A stretch of DNA of 12,818 bases from Spirochaetales bacterium (GCA_011049745.1 DRHE01000452.1:1-12818), one strand, 5' to 3'. Counted from the first letter of the stretch, positions 1 to 7,535 are shown. Notes: a model not told the origin generated them from the sequence alone. Made by a program: numbers and translations.

Positions 1-232
1 ACCTCAAGCTTATCTCATTCACTCAGCTATTAAGAAAAACCGAGTATGCTTTAGAAAAGAAAAGGCTGAAGGAAACGGGAGAGTTGATAAAAAGAGTAGA
101 GGCTATAAATGCAGATGATCCTGTAGCAATGTATTTAAAGGCAGTATACCTGCTGGAATGTAGGAAGCCTTTTCTTTTCTAAAGCATACTCGGTTTTTCT
201 TAATAGCTGAGTGAATGAGATAAGCTTGAGGT
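1..232. repeat. 67-bp perfect inverted repeat with 98-bp loop (probable fold-back artefact)
   Basis: Bases 1-67 are the exact reverse complement of bases 166-232, with 68-165 as the loop; pairing stops at 68/165 (g against a). Both arms lie inside coding sequence of the same lipoprotein gene. The plus-strand reading through arm and loop keeps the identical reading frame and amino acids as the minus-strand gene, then continues it. That is the pattern of a polymerase template switch or contig-end fold-back, not of a terminator or insertion-sequence end. The arm reaches base 1, so the palindrome may continue outside the window. Confidence 0.93.
3..182 (+). pseudogene. Inverted fragment of the lipoprotein gene: TPR-like continuation
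   Basis: This open frame has no start of its own. Its first 21 codons (from base 3) repeat residues 104-124 of the minus-strand lipoprotein (through TEYALEKKR). After the arm ends at base 67 the frame runs on through KETGELIKRVEAINADDP and AMYLKAVYLLECRK before it enters the second arm and meets a stop at 180-182. The helical pattern with an NADDP turn is TPR-like. I infer that 68 to about 165 is the true downstream sequence of the minus-strand gene, present here in flipped orientation because of the fold-back. It is not an independent plus-strand gene. Confidence 0.75.
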
Positions 233-542
233 ATAAAACCTGGTTTTTGCTTGAAAACTTGAAATTGGCAGTAAGTTCTTCATACCCTTCCTTCTTAACT
301 TGAACTTTATGTTCACCACTGGGCAAATAGCCGATTACAAAACGACCGTTAATATCGGTCTGAGGACCTTCCTCATCATCAAGAACTATAAGCGCCCCTG
401 AACAGGGTTGATTATCAAAGTCATAAACCATTCCAAATAAAGGGGCCTTAGCAAATTCCATAGAAGCTGCCCTATCCTTAGTAAGACAGGATGAAAAAGA
501 AAGAGCCAACCCGATAACTATCAATTTCAAAACCTTTTTCAC
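135..542 (-). CDS. Lipoprotein with carboxypeptidase-regulatory/PEGA-like domain and (displaced) TPR region
   Basis: The gene starts with GTG at 540-542, supported by a strong Shine-Dalgarno (AAGGAAG, 551-557) eight bases upstream. The N-terminus MKKVLKLIVIGLALSFSSC is a lipoprotein signal with Cys19 as the lipidated residue; Phe at -3 is unusual for proteobacteria but is tolerated in relaxed spirochaetal lipoboxes. Residues about 36-103 form a beta-sandwich of the carboxypeptidase-regulatory/PEGA type (GMVYDFDNQPCSGA, TDINGRF, SGEHKVQVKKEGYE). Residues 104-125 begin a helical region. The last nine residues (PTFQQVYCL) are antisense of the fold-back loop and are probably not real; the true continuation is TPR-like and lies on the plus strand at 68-165. 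It follows the gspC-like gene by 13 bp, so it is the last visible gene of the T2SS operon. An outer-membrane lipoprotein helping the secretin (pilotin- or PilF-like role) is possible but unproven. Confidence 0.7.
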   Translation of the reverse strand: MKKVLKLIVIGLALSFSSCLTKDRAASMEFAKAPLFGMVYDFDNQPCSGALIVLDDEEGPQTDINGRFVIGYLPSGEHKVQVKKEGYEELTANFKFSSKNQVLYLKLISFTQLLRKTEYALEKKRLPTFQQVYCL

Positions 543-550
543 TATAATAT

Positions 551-557
551 CTTCCTT
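551..557 (-). promoter_or_regulatory. Shine-Dalgarno deciding the GTG start of the lipoprotein
   Basis: The minus strand reads AAGGAAG followed by eight bases and then GTG (542-540). It overlaps the stop codon (558-556) of the upstream gspC-like gene, which points to coupled translation and supports GTG over any internal ATG. Confidence 0.7.
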
Positions 558-1017
558 ATTTATTCCTTATAATACTATATTTTTTACCTTCATATTCAAA
601 TAGAAATCTTTCTGCCGATATTTCAAGGAGTTTCCACCCCCTGCTCCGGCCGTATAAAGCAACAGAAATTACCTTCCCGCTTCTGCTGTCTTTAAACATA
701 TACTCCTTTATGTTCCCTTTACCAACTACAAAACCCATTGGTTTCAGCCAGCGGGCTATATCAGGAGGCGTCTCAATGAGAGGTTTACTTTTTATAATCC
801 TGCGCCGCCAGCCAAAAAGGTAGGCGATTTCTTCAGCATAAGCAATTTCTTTTGGAGAATCTATATTGAGAACCGGCTTTTCAACCTGGTCCTGGACACC
901 TTTTTCCGCAGCAATAGTTATTTGCCTACTCTCCCACGGAACAATAAAAAGAAAAGCCAATACTATAGCAATCAATAATAGTGGAATCTCAATTATCCAT
1001 TTTATTATATTTTTCAT
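556..1017 (-). CDS. gspC: GspC-like T2SS inner-membrane clamp protein (HR domain, no PDZ)
   Basis: The 153-aa protein has a short cytoplasmic N-terminus, one transmembrane segment (about residues 8-27, IPLLLIAIVLAFLFIV), a linker, and a C-terminal beta-rich domain at about 93-151. The C-terminal pattern (GFVVG, KVISVALYGRSRGWKL, LEISAERFLFEYEGKKYSI) fits the GspC/PilP homology region, which contacts the secretin N0 domain in known T2SSs. There is no PDZ or coiled-coil domain after it, so it is shorter than the typical GspC of about 270-300 aa. It overlaps gspM by 29 bp, ATG at 1015-1017. In classical operons gspC is first; here it is next to last. The identity rests on topology, HR pattern and context rather than strong motif identity, so a PilP-like label would be equally fair. 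Confidence 0.6.
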   Translation of the reverse strand: MKNIIKWIIEIPLLLIAIVLAFLFIVPWESRQITIAAEKGVQDQVEKPVLNIDSPKEIAYAEEIAYLFGWRRRIIKSKPLIETPPDIARWLKPMGFVVGKGNIKEYMFKDSRSGKVISVALYGRSRGWKLLEISAERFLFEYEGKKYSIIRNK

Positions 1018-1516
1018 AGCCTATTCTGAAAACTGAATTAATTACCCCATTTTCACTTCTTGAATTTATAGAAACATAGGGAATATGCCAGTATTTATCT
1101 GATAAAGAGACACTCTCTAAGAATGAGATAAAACCGAGGGCACTCCCCCGAACTGAAAACTCCAAGAAAGTATTTTTTCCTACCTCCATAGTTTGATAGC
1201 GATTTATTTCAAGCCCGCTAGAAACAAGGAGATCATGAATAATAATTCCAAAACGGTATGTATCAATATCCTGCTCAAAATAGAATCTATGCTTCAATTC
1301 AGCCAGCTCTTTATAAAGATCATCCCTTTTAAATATAAGCTCATTTTCATCAGGCATCTTTATTCTAAATCTCTTGAGCTGTTCTTCTATTAATCCGATT
1401 CTTTCCTGCAAATCAGCTCTCTTACTGATTTCCAATAAATAAAATATTCCAAGAAAAGTTATAACAACAGTCCAGAGTAAGATATTTAATAATATTTTTT
1501 CGCGTTTATTCAGCAT
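989..1516 (-). CDS. gspM: T2SS assembly platform protein GspM (PilO-like)
   Basis: The 175-aa bitopic protein has a short charged N-terminus (MLNKREK), one transmembrane helix at about 9-28, a coiled coil at about 30-75 (SKRADLQERIGLIEEQLKRF), and a C-terminal ferredoxin-like region at about 85-170 (DTYRFGIIIHDLLVSSGLEI, then FLEFSVRGSALGFISFLESV). This architecture is that of GspM/PilO, which pairs with GspL in the inner membrane and helps hold the pseudopilus assembly platform. The coiled coil, ferredoxin-like fold and placement right after gspL (11-bp overlap) support the call. ATG at 1514-1516; the stop lies 29 bases inside the next gene. Confidence 0.75.
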   Translation of the reverse strand: MLNKREKILLNILLWTVVITFLGIFYLLEISKRADLQERIGLIEEQLKRFRIKMPDENELIFKRDDLYKELAELKHRFYFEQDIDTYRFGIIIHDLLVSSGLEINRYQTMEVGKNTFLEFSVRGSALGFISFLESVSLSDKYWHIPYVSINSRSENGVINSVFRIGYEKYNKMDN

Positions 1517-2678
1517 AAACTCTACCGGAAACCTTAAACAGCTCTTTATCTGAATTTTTCAAAGGAACTATCTGCACAAGCTTTACGTTGGTAAATAATT
1601 TTATTTCTTTAAACCTCTCCATTAAACCAAGGGGATTCTTGCCAATAGCCTCAAGCTGGAAAGAGTTCTTCTCATAAACAAAAGACTGGATCCTGGTATC
1701 TTTAGTTAAAACAGATTCCAATTCAGATAGAATGAAATATGTATCTATTGGTATTCTTTCTTTTAAACTATTTAATTCTTCTTCCATAGCTCTTATTTCA
1801 TTTTGTAAAGAGACCACTTCTGTTGTATGCTTTGCCAAAGACCTTATACTGCTTTCCAGATCTATCAAGTAGCGCTGCTGCCGGTCAACAGTTTTCTTAA
1901 AGAGTAGAGCGGATATAAACAAAACTATTATACATACAAGCTGAATGCGCAGCCTTTGATCGATCAACCTTTTTTTCTTTTTCTCTTTGAACAGGAAATC
2001 CGTTTTTCTATTGATCCTGTTAAGAGCATCCTGAATTGCAAAAACCTCAACAGAGATATTTTTATCTACTATCCCGGCGGCCTTCTCTTTTAGAAGCTCT
2101 TTTTCCTGCTCTGAACTGAAAACAACCCAGTTGAACTTACCAGCATACTCCGGGAGCATTTTCATTATATGGTTAATATCAAGGGAAAGTTTGGCTGTCC
2201 TCTTTATTACAAAAGAATCTACTTTTTCATTTTGCGAAAATACAAGGATATCGATCCAGGCGCCATACCAGAACGAAAAGATAACGGCTTTACCAGGGTA
2301 TCCGGCAATAAAAGGTTTAATTAAATTAAAGGGCAATAACAGGTGTTTCCCATTAGATATTTCCTTATACTCATCCAGAACCTCTTTCCGGCATAAAAAG
2401 AGTATTGCGAATTTCTTCTTTTTTGCAATTGTAAATAGACTGTAATCAAAAACCGTATCTTCAGGATGTCCCGGATAGAGGCTTCTTATCCTGTATTTTA
2501 GAAAACCTTCAATTTCACGCTCCGGTATAGAAGGGATCTCGGTGACCTTAACATCAAAATCCATTCTGGACATCATCAGCGCTTTAAAATCCGAAGGAGA
2601 ATCAGAGGGCCGGTTCTCCTTAAAGCGAAAGAGAGTATATTTGCCGCCTTTCTTTTCAAGGTATGCATAGCTGTTCAC
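1506..2678 (-). CDS. gspL: T2SS assembly protein GspL (actin-like cytoplasmic domain plus periplasmic domain)
   Basis: The 390-aa protein has a cytoplasmic N-terminal half (about 1-235), one transmembrane helix (about 244-260, RIQLVCIIVLFISALLF) preceded by a basic stretch KEKKKKR, then a coiled coil (about 264-310) and a ferredoxin-like C-terminus. Residues 47-80 (IPEREIEGFLKYRIRSLYPG, then HPEDTVFDY) match the conserved patch of PilM/GspL actin-like folds, where an ExE-rich helix precedes the segment ending in DY. GspL recruits the ATPase GspE to the inner membrane and pairs with GspM. The start is GTG, overlapping the gspK stop as GTGA (2675-2678), and its stop overlaps gspM by 11 bp, so it is translationally coupled on both sides. 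Confidence 0.8.
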   Translation of the reverse strand: MNSYAYLEKKGGKYTLFRFKENRPSDSPSDFKALMMSRMDFDVKVTEIPSIPEREIEGFLKYRIRSLYPGHPEDTVFDYSLFTIAKKKKFAILFLCRKEVLDEYKEISNGKHLLLPFNLIKPFIAGYPGKAVIFSFWYGAWIDILVFSQNEKVDSFVIKRTAKLSLDINHIMKMLPEYAGKFNWVVFSSEQEKELLKEKAAGIVDKNISVEVFAIQDALNRINRKTDFLFKEKKKKRLIDQRLRIQLVCIIVLFISALLFKKTVDRQQRYLIDLESSIRSLAKHTTEVVSLQNEIRAMEEELNSLKERIPIDTYFILSELESVLTKDTRIQSFVYEKNSFQLEAIGKNPLGLMERFKEIKLFTNVKLVQIVPLKNSDKELFKVSGRVYAE

Positions 2679-3670
2679 AATGATAAATCCTCTTCTACCA
2701 GCCGAAACCTCGGCTCTCCCTCTTCTTTTTCTTCCGGCATCCGTGCAATTATGCGGGTTAATTTAAATTTTTCACCTTCTATATATATTTTCCAGAACCA
2801 GGTCCTGCAGCCAAGATAATGATGAAGCAGGGTCTCTGCGTACTTTTCCCCGATCATAGCTTCCAAATCATTCACTGTCCATTCCGAGCTTTCTCTTAAA
2901 TTGATAATGCTCTCTGCCTTTTCGGCAGTGATCTCGTAGTATGAAAATAGATCCTCTATTATATTTTCGTGCACAAAATGGATATTCATTACAGGCTCTG
3001 CATTTAATACAGGAAACAGCGTATCGTAATTTAAACCGCTTAAAAATGATTCCATATCTTGCGGTTCAATTTGCTTTTTTTCAATTCTAATATCCTGCAG
3101 CTTTGTATGGAATACTTCCGCTTCTTCCATATTCCCTGTTCGAATAGAATATAGCTTCCTCAGTACAAACTCATCGCTTATATTTATATTGAAATAGTTA
3201 TACGCGGTGAAAAATTCTTTAATATCCTCTTCTTTTACGAAATCATTAAACGCCCTTTCGATATTCAAATGTATACCTGAATCTTCTCTGAACTGCTGGA
3301 GCTCCTGCGCTGTTTTCTCAAAATTAAGAACATCCATTCTTTCCAACAGCTCCTTCCTTACCCAATTCAACCCTATTGCGCTGGATACATCTTTCAAGCT
3401 TACTACTTTAATACCCTTATGCTCCATGCTTTTTATCCCTTCCCAGACTGGATCCTGCAATGCATCTGTAAAGGGTGTAGGATCATCTAAAAGCAGTTGA
3501 ACAATTTGATCGGCTGTCTTCAGTAACAACTCTTTTTCTCTATCTATTTCCTCACTTCTCTTAAGTTCCTTAAGCGCTATCTCAATAAATACGCTCCCGC
3601 TTAAAAATAATACGGATATAAAAAGCAGTAAGCTAAGAATTACAGCAGAAATGGAACCTTTTTCTTTCAT
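2675..3670 (-). CDS. gspK: Minor pseudopilin GspK (pseudopilus tip)
   Basis: The 331-aa length is typical of GspK, the largest minor pseudopilin. The N-terminus MKEKG|SISAVILSLLLFISVL is a prepilin leader cut after Gly5, followed by a hydrophobic helix; as in other GspK proteins, the +5 position is not Glu (it is Val). Residues about 214-275 (DTLFPVLNAEPVMNIHFVHE, later ITAEKAESIINLRESSEW) correspond to the SAM/helix-hairpin-helix-like part of GspK, including the N-x-N-x-A-x-x-V-type segment. GspK caps the pseudopilus with GspI and GspJ. ATG overlaps the gspJ stop (ATGA at 3667-3670) and the gene ends in a four-base overlap with gspL. Confidence 0.85.
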   Translation of the reverse strand: MKEKGSISAVILSLLLFISVLFLSGSVFIEIALKELKRSEEIDREKELLLKTADQIVQLLLDDPTPFTDALQDPVWEGIKSMEHKGIKVVSLKDVSSAIGLNWVRKELLERMDVLNFEKTAQELQQFREDSGIHLNIERAFNDFVKEEDIKEFFTAYNYFNINISDEFVLRKLYSIRTGNMEEAEVFHTKLQDIRIEKKQIEPQDMESFLSGLNYDTLFPVLNAEPVMNIHFVHENIIEDLFSYYEITAEKAESIINLRESSEWTVNDLEAMIGEKYAETLLHHYLGCRTWFWKIYIEGEKFKLTRIIARMPEEKEEGEPRFRLVEEDLSL

Positions 3671-4167
3671 AGCGGATTACCGCCAAAGCGTGCATATATT
3701 ATTACCTGGTCATTACCTTTTTTACCGGAAGATATTGACAACTTTACACCCAGTGGATTTTCCCCATCACCTTCCCATAGTTGAAAACGAATATTATTGA
3801 AAGGTCCAAAAGCATTAAACTGCCCTGTTTTTGTCGAACCGATTAACAGCATATCCCTTGAGATTTTGAATATCAGCATATCCTCGTATTCCGCATTCAG
3901 GTATGGAATTGCAAGGCTGGACTCCCCTCTCTCTGTTTTGATTTTACCCTCCCAGAAAGGTATCTTTACCTTATTGGCATTCTGCCTGAGAAAATTATCC
4001 AACTGTAGTATTTTAGCAGACATGGAGGCCTCGGAAATGATCTTTCTAATCAGCCCTTGAGAATTGATGAGTCCCGCCCAGATTGTAATACCGAGAACAG
4101 ACAGAAGAACCATGGAGACCAGGATTTCAATAAAGGTAAAGCCTTCTTCATTTTTAAAAGTGCTCAT
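3667..4167 (-). CDS. gspJ: Minor pseudopilin, GspJ-like
   Basis: The 166-aa protein carries a type III prepilin signal MSTFKNEEG|FTFIEILVSMVL with cleavage after Gly9 and the conserved Glu at +5. The rest is a polar helix (about 35-62) and a beta-rich domain (MLIFKISRDMLLIGST, NNIRFQLWEGDG, QVIIYARFGG). Position between the gspI-like gene and gspK, which is the canonical I-J-K order, favours GspJ; its length is a little under the usual GspJ (about 195-210 aa), and GspH cannot be excluded by sequence alone. It overlaps gspI by 14 bp and gspK by 4 bp. Confidence 0.7.
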   Translation of the reverse strand: MSTFKNEEGFTFIEILVSMVLLSVLGITIWAGLINSQGLIRKIISEASMSAKILQLDNFLRQNANKVKIPFWEGKIKTERGESSLAIPYLNAEYEDMLIFKISRDMLLIGSTKTGQFNAFGPFNNIRFQLWEGDGENPLGVKLSISSGKKGNDQVIIYARFGGNPL

Positions 4168-4381
4168 CTAACGGCTTTTCCGGATAAAATAGAGTCTCTC
4201 TTTCTTTAACATTCTCATTCCTGGTTGAAATCAACTGGATTACCCTCTCTTTTACCAGCTTCGCTGTTCTAGCGGCCAGAGCAATGCTGCTCAGTGTCAA
4301 TAGAATAGCCACAGTGGCTATCAATAGAGCGCTTAGTACATCAATCAGTACAAAGCCTTTTGTCAGTCTTCCCATGAGCAT
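4154..4381 (-). CDS. gspI: Truncated minor pseudopilin, GspI-like, with Asp at +5
   Basis: The 75-aa product has a prepilin leader MLMGRLTKG|FVLIDVLSALLIATVAI cut after Gly9 and a hydrophobic N-terminal helix continuing to about residue 50. The +5 residue is Asp, not the Glu that is conserved in most type IV pilin-like proteins. The globular domain is nearly missing: GspI proteins usually have about 120 aa. Two possible starts exist, ATG at 4379-4381 and ATG at 4373-4375; both lie inside the end of gspG (19- or 13-bp overlap). Position between G and J suggests GspI. The frame is intact and overlaps the next gene by 14 bp, so it does not look like a decayed gene. Confidence 0.65.
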   Translation of the reverse strand: MLMGRLTKGFVLIDVLSALLIATVAILLTLSSIALAARTAKLVKERVIQLISTRNENVKERETLFYPEKPLDEHF

Positions 4382-4806
4382 AGATCTTTGTCCATTCCTT
4401 CACCGCCCTCCATACCGTCTGCGCCAAAAGAGCGTATGCCGAAAGGAAGTCCGTGGGGACCAGGGACTTTATACTCATATTCCCTGCCCCAGGTATCTAG
4501 AGGTACCTTTTTATTCAAGTAGGGTCCGTCCCAGCCTTTGGGAACCGGTTCCAATATCGGTTTTTCCCATAGCGCCTGAAGGCCCTGCTCGGTTGTAGGA
4601 TACCTATTGCAATCCAGAAAATAGGCGTTCAACGCAATAGAGAAGCTTTGAGTCTGGTTTTTTGCTGCTACCACCCGGGCCTTGGACACATACTTGATAT
4701 AGGTAAAACCGGCAGCTCCGATTAAAATAAAAAGGATCATCATGGCCACCATGATCTCTATAAAGGTAAATCCTTCCTGATTATCCTTTTTCTGTTTCTG
4801 TTCCAT
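4363..4806 (-). CDS. gspG: Major pseudopilin GspG
   Basis: The 147-aa protein is a textbook GspG. It has leader MEQKQKKDNQEG|FTFIEIMVAMMI cut after Gly12, Glu at +5, a long N-terminal helix, then the family signatures YPTTEQGLQALWEKP, WDGPYL, PLDTWGREYEYKVPG and a C-terminal calcium-binding loop of the GADG-x2-GG-x-G-x-D-x-D type ending in SWED. GspG polymerises into the T2SS pseudopilus that pushes substrate through the secretin; the calcium loop stabilises the C-terminal domain in characterised homologues. A good Shine-Dalgarno sits in the 14-bp gap after gspF. Confidence 0.96.
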   Translation of the reverse strand: MEQKQKKDNQEGFTFIEIMVAMMILFILIGAAGFTYIKYVSKARVVAAKNQTQSFSIALNAYFLDCNRYPTTEQGLQALWEKPILEPVPKGWDGPYLNKKVPLDTWGREYEYKVPGPHGLPFGIRSFGADGMEGGEGMDKDLCSWED

Positions 4807-4811
4807 TCTTG

Positions 4812-4817
4812 CTCCCT
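4812..4817 (-). promoter_or_regulatory. Shine-Dalgarno of gspG
   Basis: The minus strand reads AGGGAG, five bases before the ATG at 4804-4806, inside the short gspF-gspG gap. It is a clear ribosome-binding site in this operon, fitting the high dose needed for the major pseudopilin. Confidence 0.65.
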
Positions 4818-4820
4818 AAA

Positions 4821-6026
4821 CTATATTAACCCCTCGTATATTGAAAAGATAGGGGTTATAAAAAAGACAATTATCATAAAGATAATAATTCCAACTATGA
4901 GTATCAGAATTGGCTCAACCAGGCTCATAAAGCGGGTGGACCACTTTTCGATCTCACCCTGGTAATAGCTTCGGAGTTGAGCAAATATCTTATCTACACT
5001 GCCGGAGCGCTCGCCAATAGCCATCCACCTGCCCAGCCTTTCTGAAAAAATAGGATTGCTTAAAAAAGAGACAGAGAGGCTCTCTCCTTTTATAATACTA
5101 TCCCGCGCTTTAAGAATACCGGAGCGAAATGCCTGATTTTCTACAACCTTGCCGGACTCCAACAGGGCATCCTCCACATTGAATCCGCCGCCCGTAAGAG
5201 TTTCCATGGCAAATAGGAAATTCAAGATCTCTTTTAAATATCTCATTCTGCCTAAAACAGGCAGCTTTAAAGATAACCGGTCCAATTTTTCAGCCATCCC
5301 CTTATTCCTTTTTCTTATAATTGACAAGATCAGAATACTCAATATTACAATACCTGTTAAAATAGTTCCTATTATAAATGAGTAATTCAATATCTTTATC
5401 ATTGACTCCAGCCGCCGGGGCAAACCGACACCAAGCTGACTGAACATTTCACCTATCTTTGGCAAAATAAAAACAACTATGCCGATTATCCCGATAACAG
5501 CAACACTTATAACCAATACAGGATATATTAAAGAGCTTGCAAGCTTGCTTTTCAGCTTGCGATCTTCTGTTAAGTATTCTGCAAGCTTCTTGAATGCGCC
5601 TTCTAATGAGCCTATCTTTTCGCCAATCTTGATAAATCCCTTGAAAATGGGCGGAAACCCGGTACCAAAATCATCTAAAACCTGGTAAACCGATCTGCCT
5701 TTCCTTATTTCCTCCAAAAGAGCAACGATAATCTCATTTACCTGACCCTTCAAGAAAATAGTCTGGGCAATTTCCAGGGAATCCTTAAAAGTAAGTCCTG
5801 AGGAAAGCAGAAGAGAGATTGTATTGGTAAATTCCAATATGGAAGCACTGGAATACCTTTTTCGCTTTGCTTTTGTTATTGTGCTTTCCTGGATCTCTCT
5901 TACCATAACAGGGAAGATATTTTCCTGGTTAAGCTCGCGAATCAGGATCTCTTCAGATATAGCTTCCCGTTTGAACTCACTGGATTTACCTTTTCTATCT
6001 ATAACCCTGCAGAAATATATTGGCAT
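4821..6026 (-). CDS. gspF: T2SS inner-membrane platform protein GspF
   Basis: The product has 401 aa from the chosen start. Two homologous T2SSF domains are seen, at about 58-181 and 262-385, each with a GE-K/R-x-GS motif (GEKIGSLEGAFKKLAEYL and GERSGSVDKIFAQLRSYY), and three hydrophobic segments at about 166-188, 218-240 and 375-398. GspF is the membrane core on which GspE drives pseudopilus growth. I place the start at the ATG 6024-6026 (MPIYFCRVIDRKGK), four bases after the gspE stop, because GspF proteins typically begin MPxFxY. An upstream in-frame TTG at 6051-6053 would add nine residues inside gspE and is less likely. There is no clear Shine-Dalgarno, so coupling to gspE termination is likely. 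Confidence 0.93.
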   Translation of the reverse strand: MPIYFCRVIDRKGKSSEFKREAISEEILIRELNQENIFPVMVREIQESTITKAKRKRYSSASILEFTNTISLLLSSGLTFKDSLEIAQTIFLKGQVNEIIVALLEEIRKGRSVYQVLDDFGTGFPPIFKGFIKIGEKIGSLEGAFKKLAEYLTEDRKLKSKLASSLIYPVLVISVAVIGIIGIVVFILPKIGEMFSQLGVGLPRRLESMIKILNYSFIIGTILTGIVILSILILSIIRKRNKGMAEKLDRLSLKLPVLGRMRYLKEILNFLFAMETLTGGGFNVEDALLESGKVVENQAFRSGILKARDSIIKGESLSVSFLSNPIFSERLGRWMAIGERSGSVDKIFAQLRSYYQGEIEKWSTRFMSLVEPILILIVGIIIFMIIVFFITPIFSIYEGLI

Positions 6027-6030
6027 TACG

Positions 6031-7530
6031 CTAGGCGGAAACAGCCCTTTCAACCTCGGAAATTGTTGTTATTCCCTGTAAAGCTTTGTTCAGACCATCA
6101 AAAATAATCGGTTTCATTCCATTAGAGCTTAGATATGATCTTATTTCCGCTTCCCTTCTTCCCTCAGCAATCATCTTCTCAACTTCATTATCAGTCATAA
6201 ACATCTCAAACAATCCAATCCGGCCCCGGTAACCGGTATTGCGGCATAGCTTACAGCCTTCTCCCTTAAACAGTGGGCCGGCCGGAAGCTTATACCTGCT
6301 TAAAAGCTCCTTTTCATTTTTAGATGGCTTGACCTTTTTACGGCACCCCTCACAAATAATGCGTACAAGCCTTTGAGCAACAGAACCTCTCAATACTGCT
6401 GAAATGAGGTATGGCTCAACTCCCATATTTTTCAGACGGGTAATAACCGATAGCGAATCTTTTGTATGCAGTGTTGAAAAAACCAGATGCCCGGTTAATG
6501 ATGACCTGATTGAAAGCTCTGCGGTCTGGTAATCCCTGATCTCTCCCACCATAATTATGTTGGGATCCTGCCGCAGTACTCTCCTTAAAATGGAATCAAA
6601 GGTAAGCCCTATTCTTTCATTGGTCTGGATCTGGTTTACACCGTCAATTACATATTCTATTGGGTCTTCTATGGTAATGATTTTCTGTGTATCTGATTTT
6701 ATATGCTGTAGAATAGCATTCAAAGAAGTAGTTTTACCGCTGCCCGTTGGCCCGGTTAATAGAACCAGACCATTGGGAAAGCCGGACATTTTTTTCAGCA
6801 GCTTTAGATTATCTTCTGAAAGCCCAAGCTGCCCCAGTGAAAGAGGAGCATTCTTTTTATTGAACAAACGCAAGACAATCGATTCCCCATTTGCAATAGG
6901 AACAATTGAAACCCTCATATCCACCATATCATCGCCCAGGTGCACCGTAATGCGGCCGTCCTGGGGCAGGCGTCTTTCCATTATGTTCAGATTTGACATT
7001 ATCTTGATTCTGGTGGCCACAGCCGGGAAATTCTCTTTTTCCAGGCTGTTAACGGTATGAAGATAGCCGTCCAGCCGGTATCTGATTACCATCTCACTTG
7101 AAAAACATTCAATATGAATATCCGATGCGCCAAGCCGTATAGCTTCTATAATAGTGCTGTTAACCAGGTTTATTATCGGGGCGTCATTGGCCAGTTTATC
7201 TAAAAGCAGTTTTTCTGCCGCTGTGGTCCATACTTTTTTATCTCTATTATTCAGGTTGGAAAGCTTCTCGCCTAAGAAACCTGAGAGCTCATTCCTGTCA
7301 ATTTCATAAAAAACAATTCTTTTCTTATGAAAATTTCTCAAGTTTTCCAACAGGGCAATATTAGACGGGTCACAACATCCTACATAAATAGTGTCCTCAT
7401 TTTCTTTAAGTTTGATTATTGAGTTGGTCTCAATATACTCTAACGGATATTGGCTTGAGCCTTCCGGAAGCGGCTTATAATCAGCCAAATCCACTTTTTC
7501 CATCAATAGATCGGAGTAAATATCTTCCAT
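6031..7530 (-). CDS. gspE: T2SS assembly ATPase GspE
   Basis: The 499-aa protein has an N-terminal MshEN-like domain (about 1-100) and a GspE/PilB ATPase core. Motifs visible: Walker A GPTGSGKT at 260-267, Asp box IITIEDPIEY at 284-293, Walker B around LRQDPNIIMVGEIRD with Glu330, His box TGHLVFSTLHT at 346-356, and a tetracysteine zinc site CEGC (393-396) and CKLC (426-429). It hydrolyses ATP on the cytoplasmic face to power pseudopilus assembly and binds GspL. The pseudopilin and secretin neighbours favour T2SS GspE over PilB. It begins five bases after the gspD stop, ATG at 7528-7530. Confidence 0.96.
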   Translation of the reverse strand: MEDIYSDLLMEKVDLADYKPLPEGSSQYPLEYIETNSIIKLKENEDTIYVGCCDPSNIALLENLRNFHKKRIVFYEIDRNELSGFLGEKLSNLNNRDKKVWTTAAEKLLLDKLANDAPIINLVNSTIIEAIRLGASDIHIECFSSEMVIRYRLDGYLHTVNSLEKENFPAVATRIKIMSNLNIMERRLPQDGRITVHLGDDMVDMRVSIVPIANGESIVLRLFNKKNAPLSLGQLGLSEDNLKLLKKMSGFPNGLVLLTGPTGSGKTTSLNAILQHIKSDTQKIITIEDPIEYVIDGVNQIQTNERIGLTFDSILRRVLRQDPNIIMVGEIRDYQTAELSIRSSLTGHLVFSTLHTKDSLSVITRLKNMGVEPYLISAVLRGSVAQRLVRIICEGCRKKVKPSKNEKELLSRYKLPAGPLFKGEGCKLCRNTGYRGRIGLFEMFMTDNEVEKMIAEGRREAEIRSYLSSNGMKPIIFDGLNKALQGITTISEVERAVSA

Positions 7531-7535
7531 AATTT

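Noticed and set aside
1..232. Terminal inverted repeats of an insertion sequence or a giant hairpin terminator
   Set aside because: Both arms are coding sequence of one gene in matching frame and no transposase lies between them; the loop is only 98 bp.
6031..7530. GspE as a type IV pilus PilB or retraction ATPase PilT
   Set aside because: Neighbours are a calcium-loop GspG, GspK and a secretin with T2SS-type order of I-J-K-L-M; no PilT, PilA or PilQ set is present.
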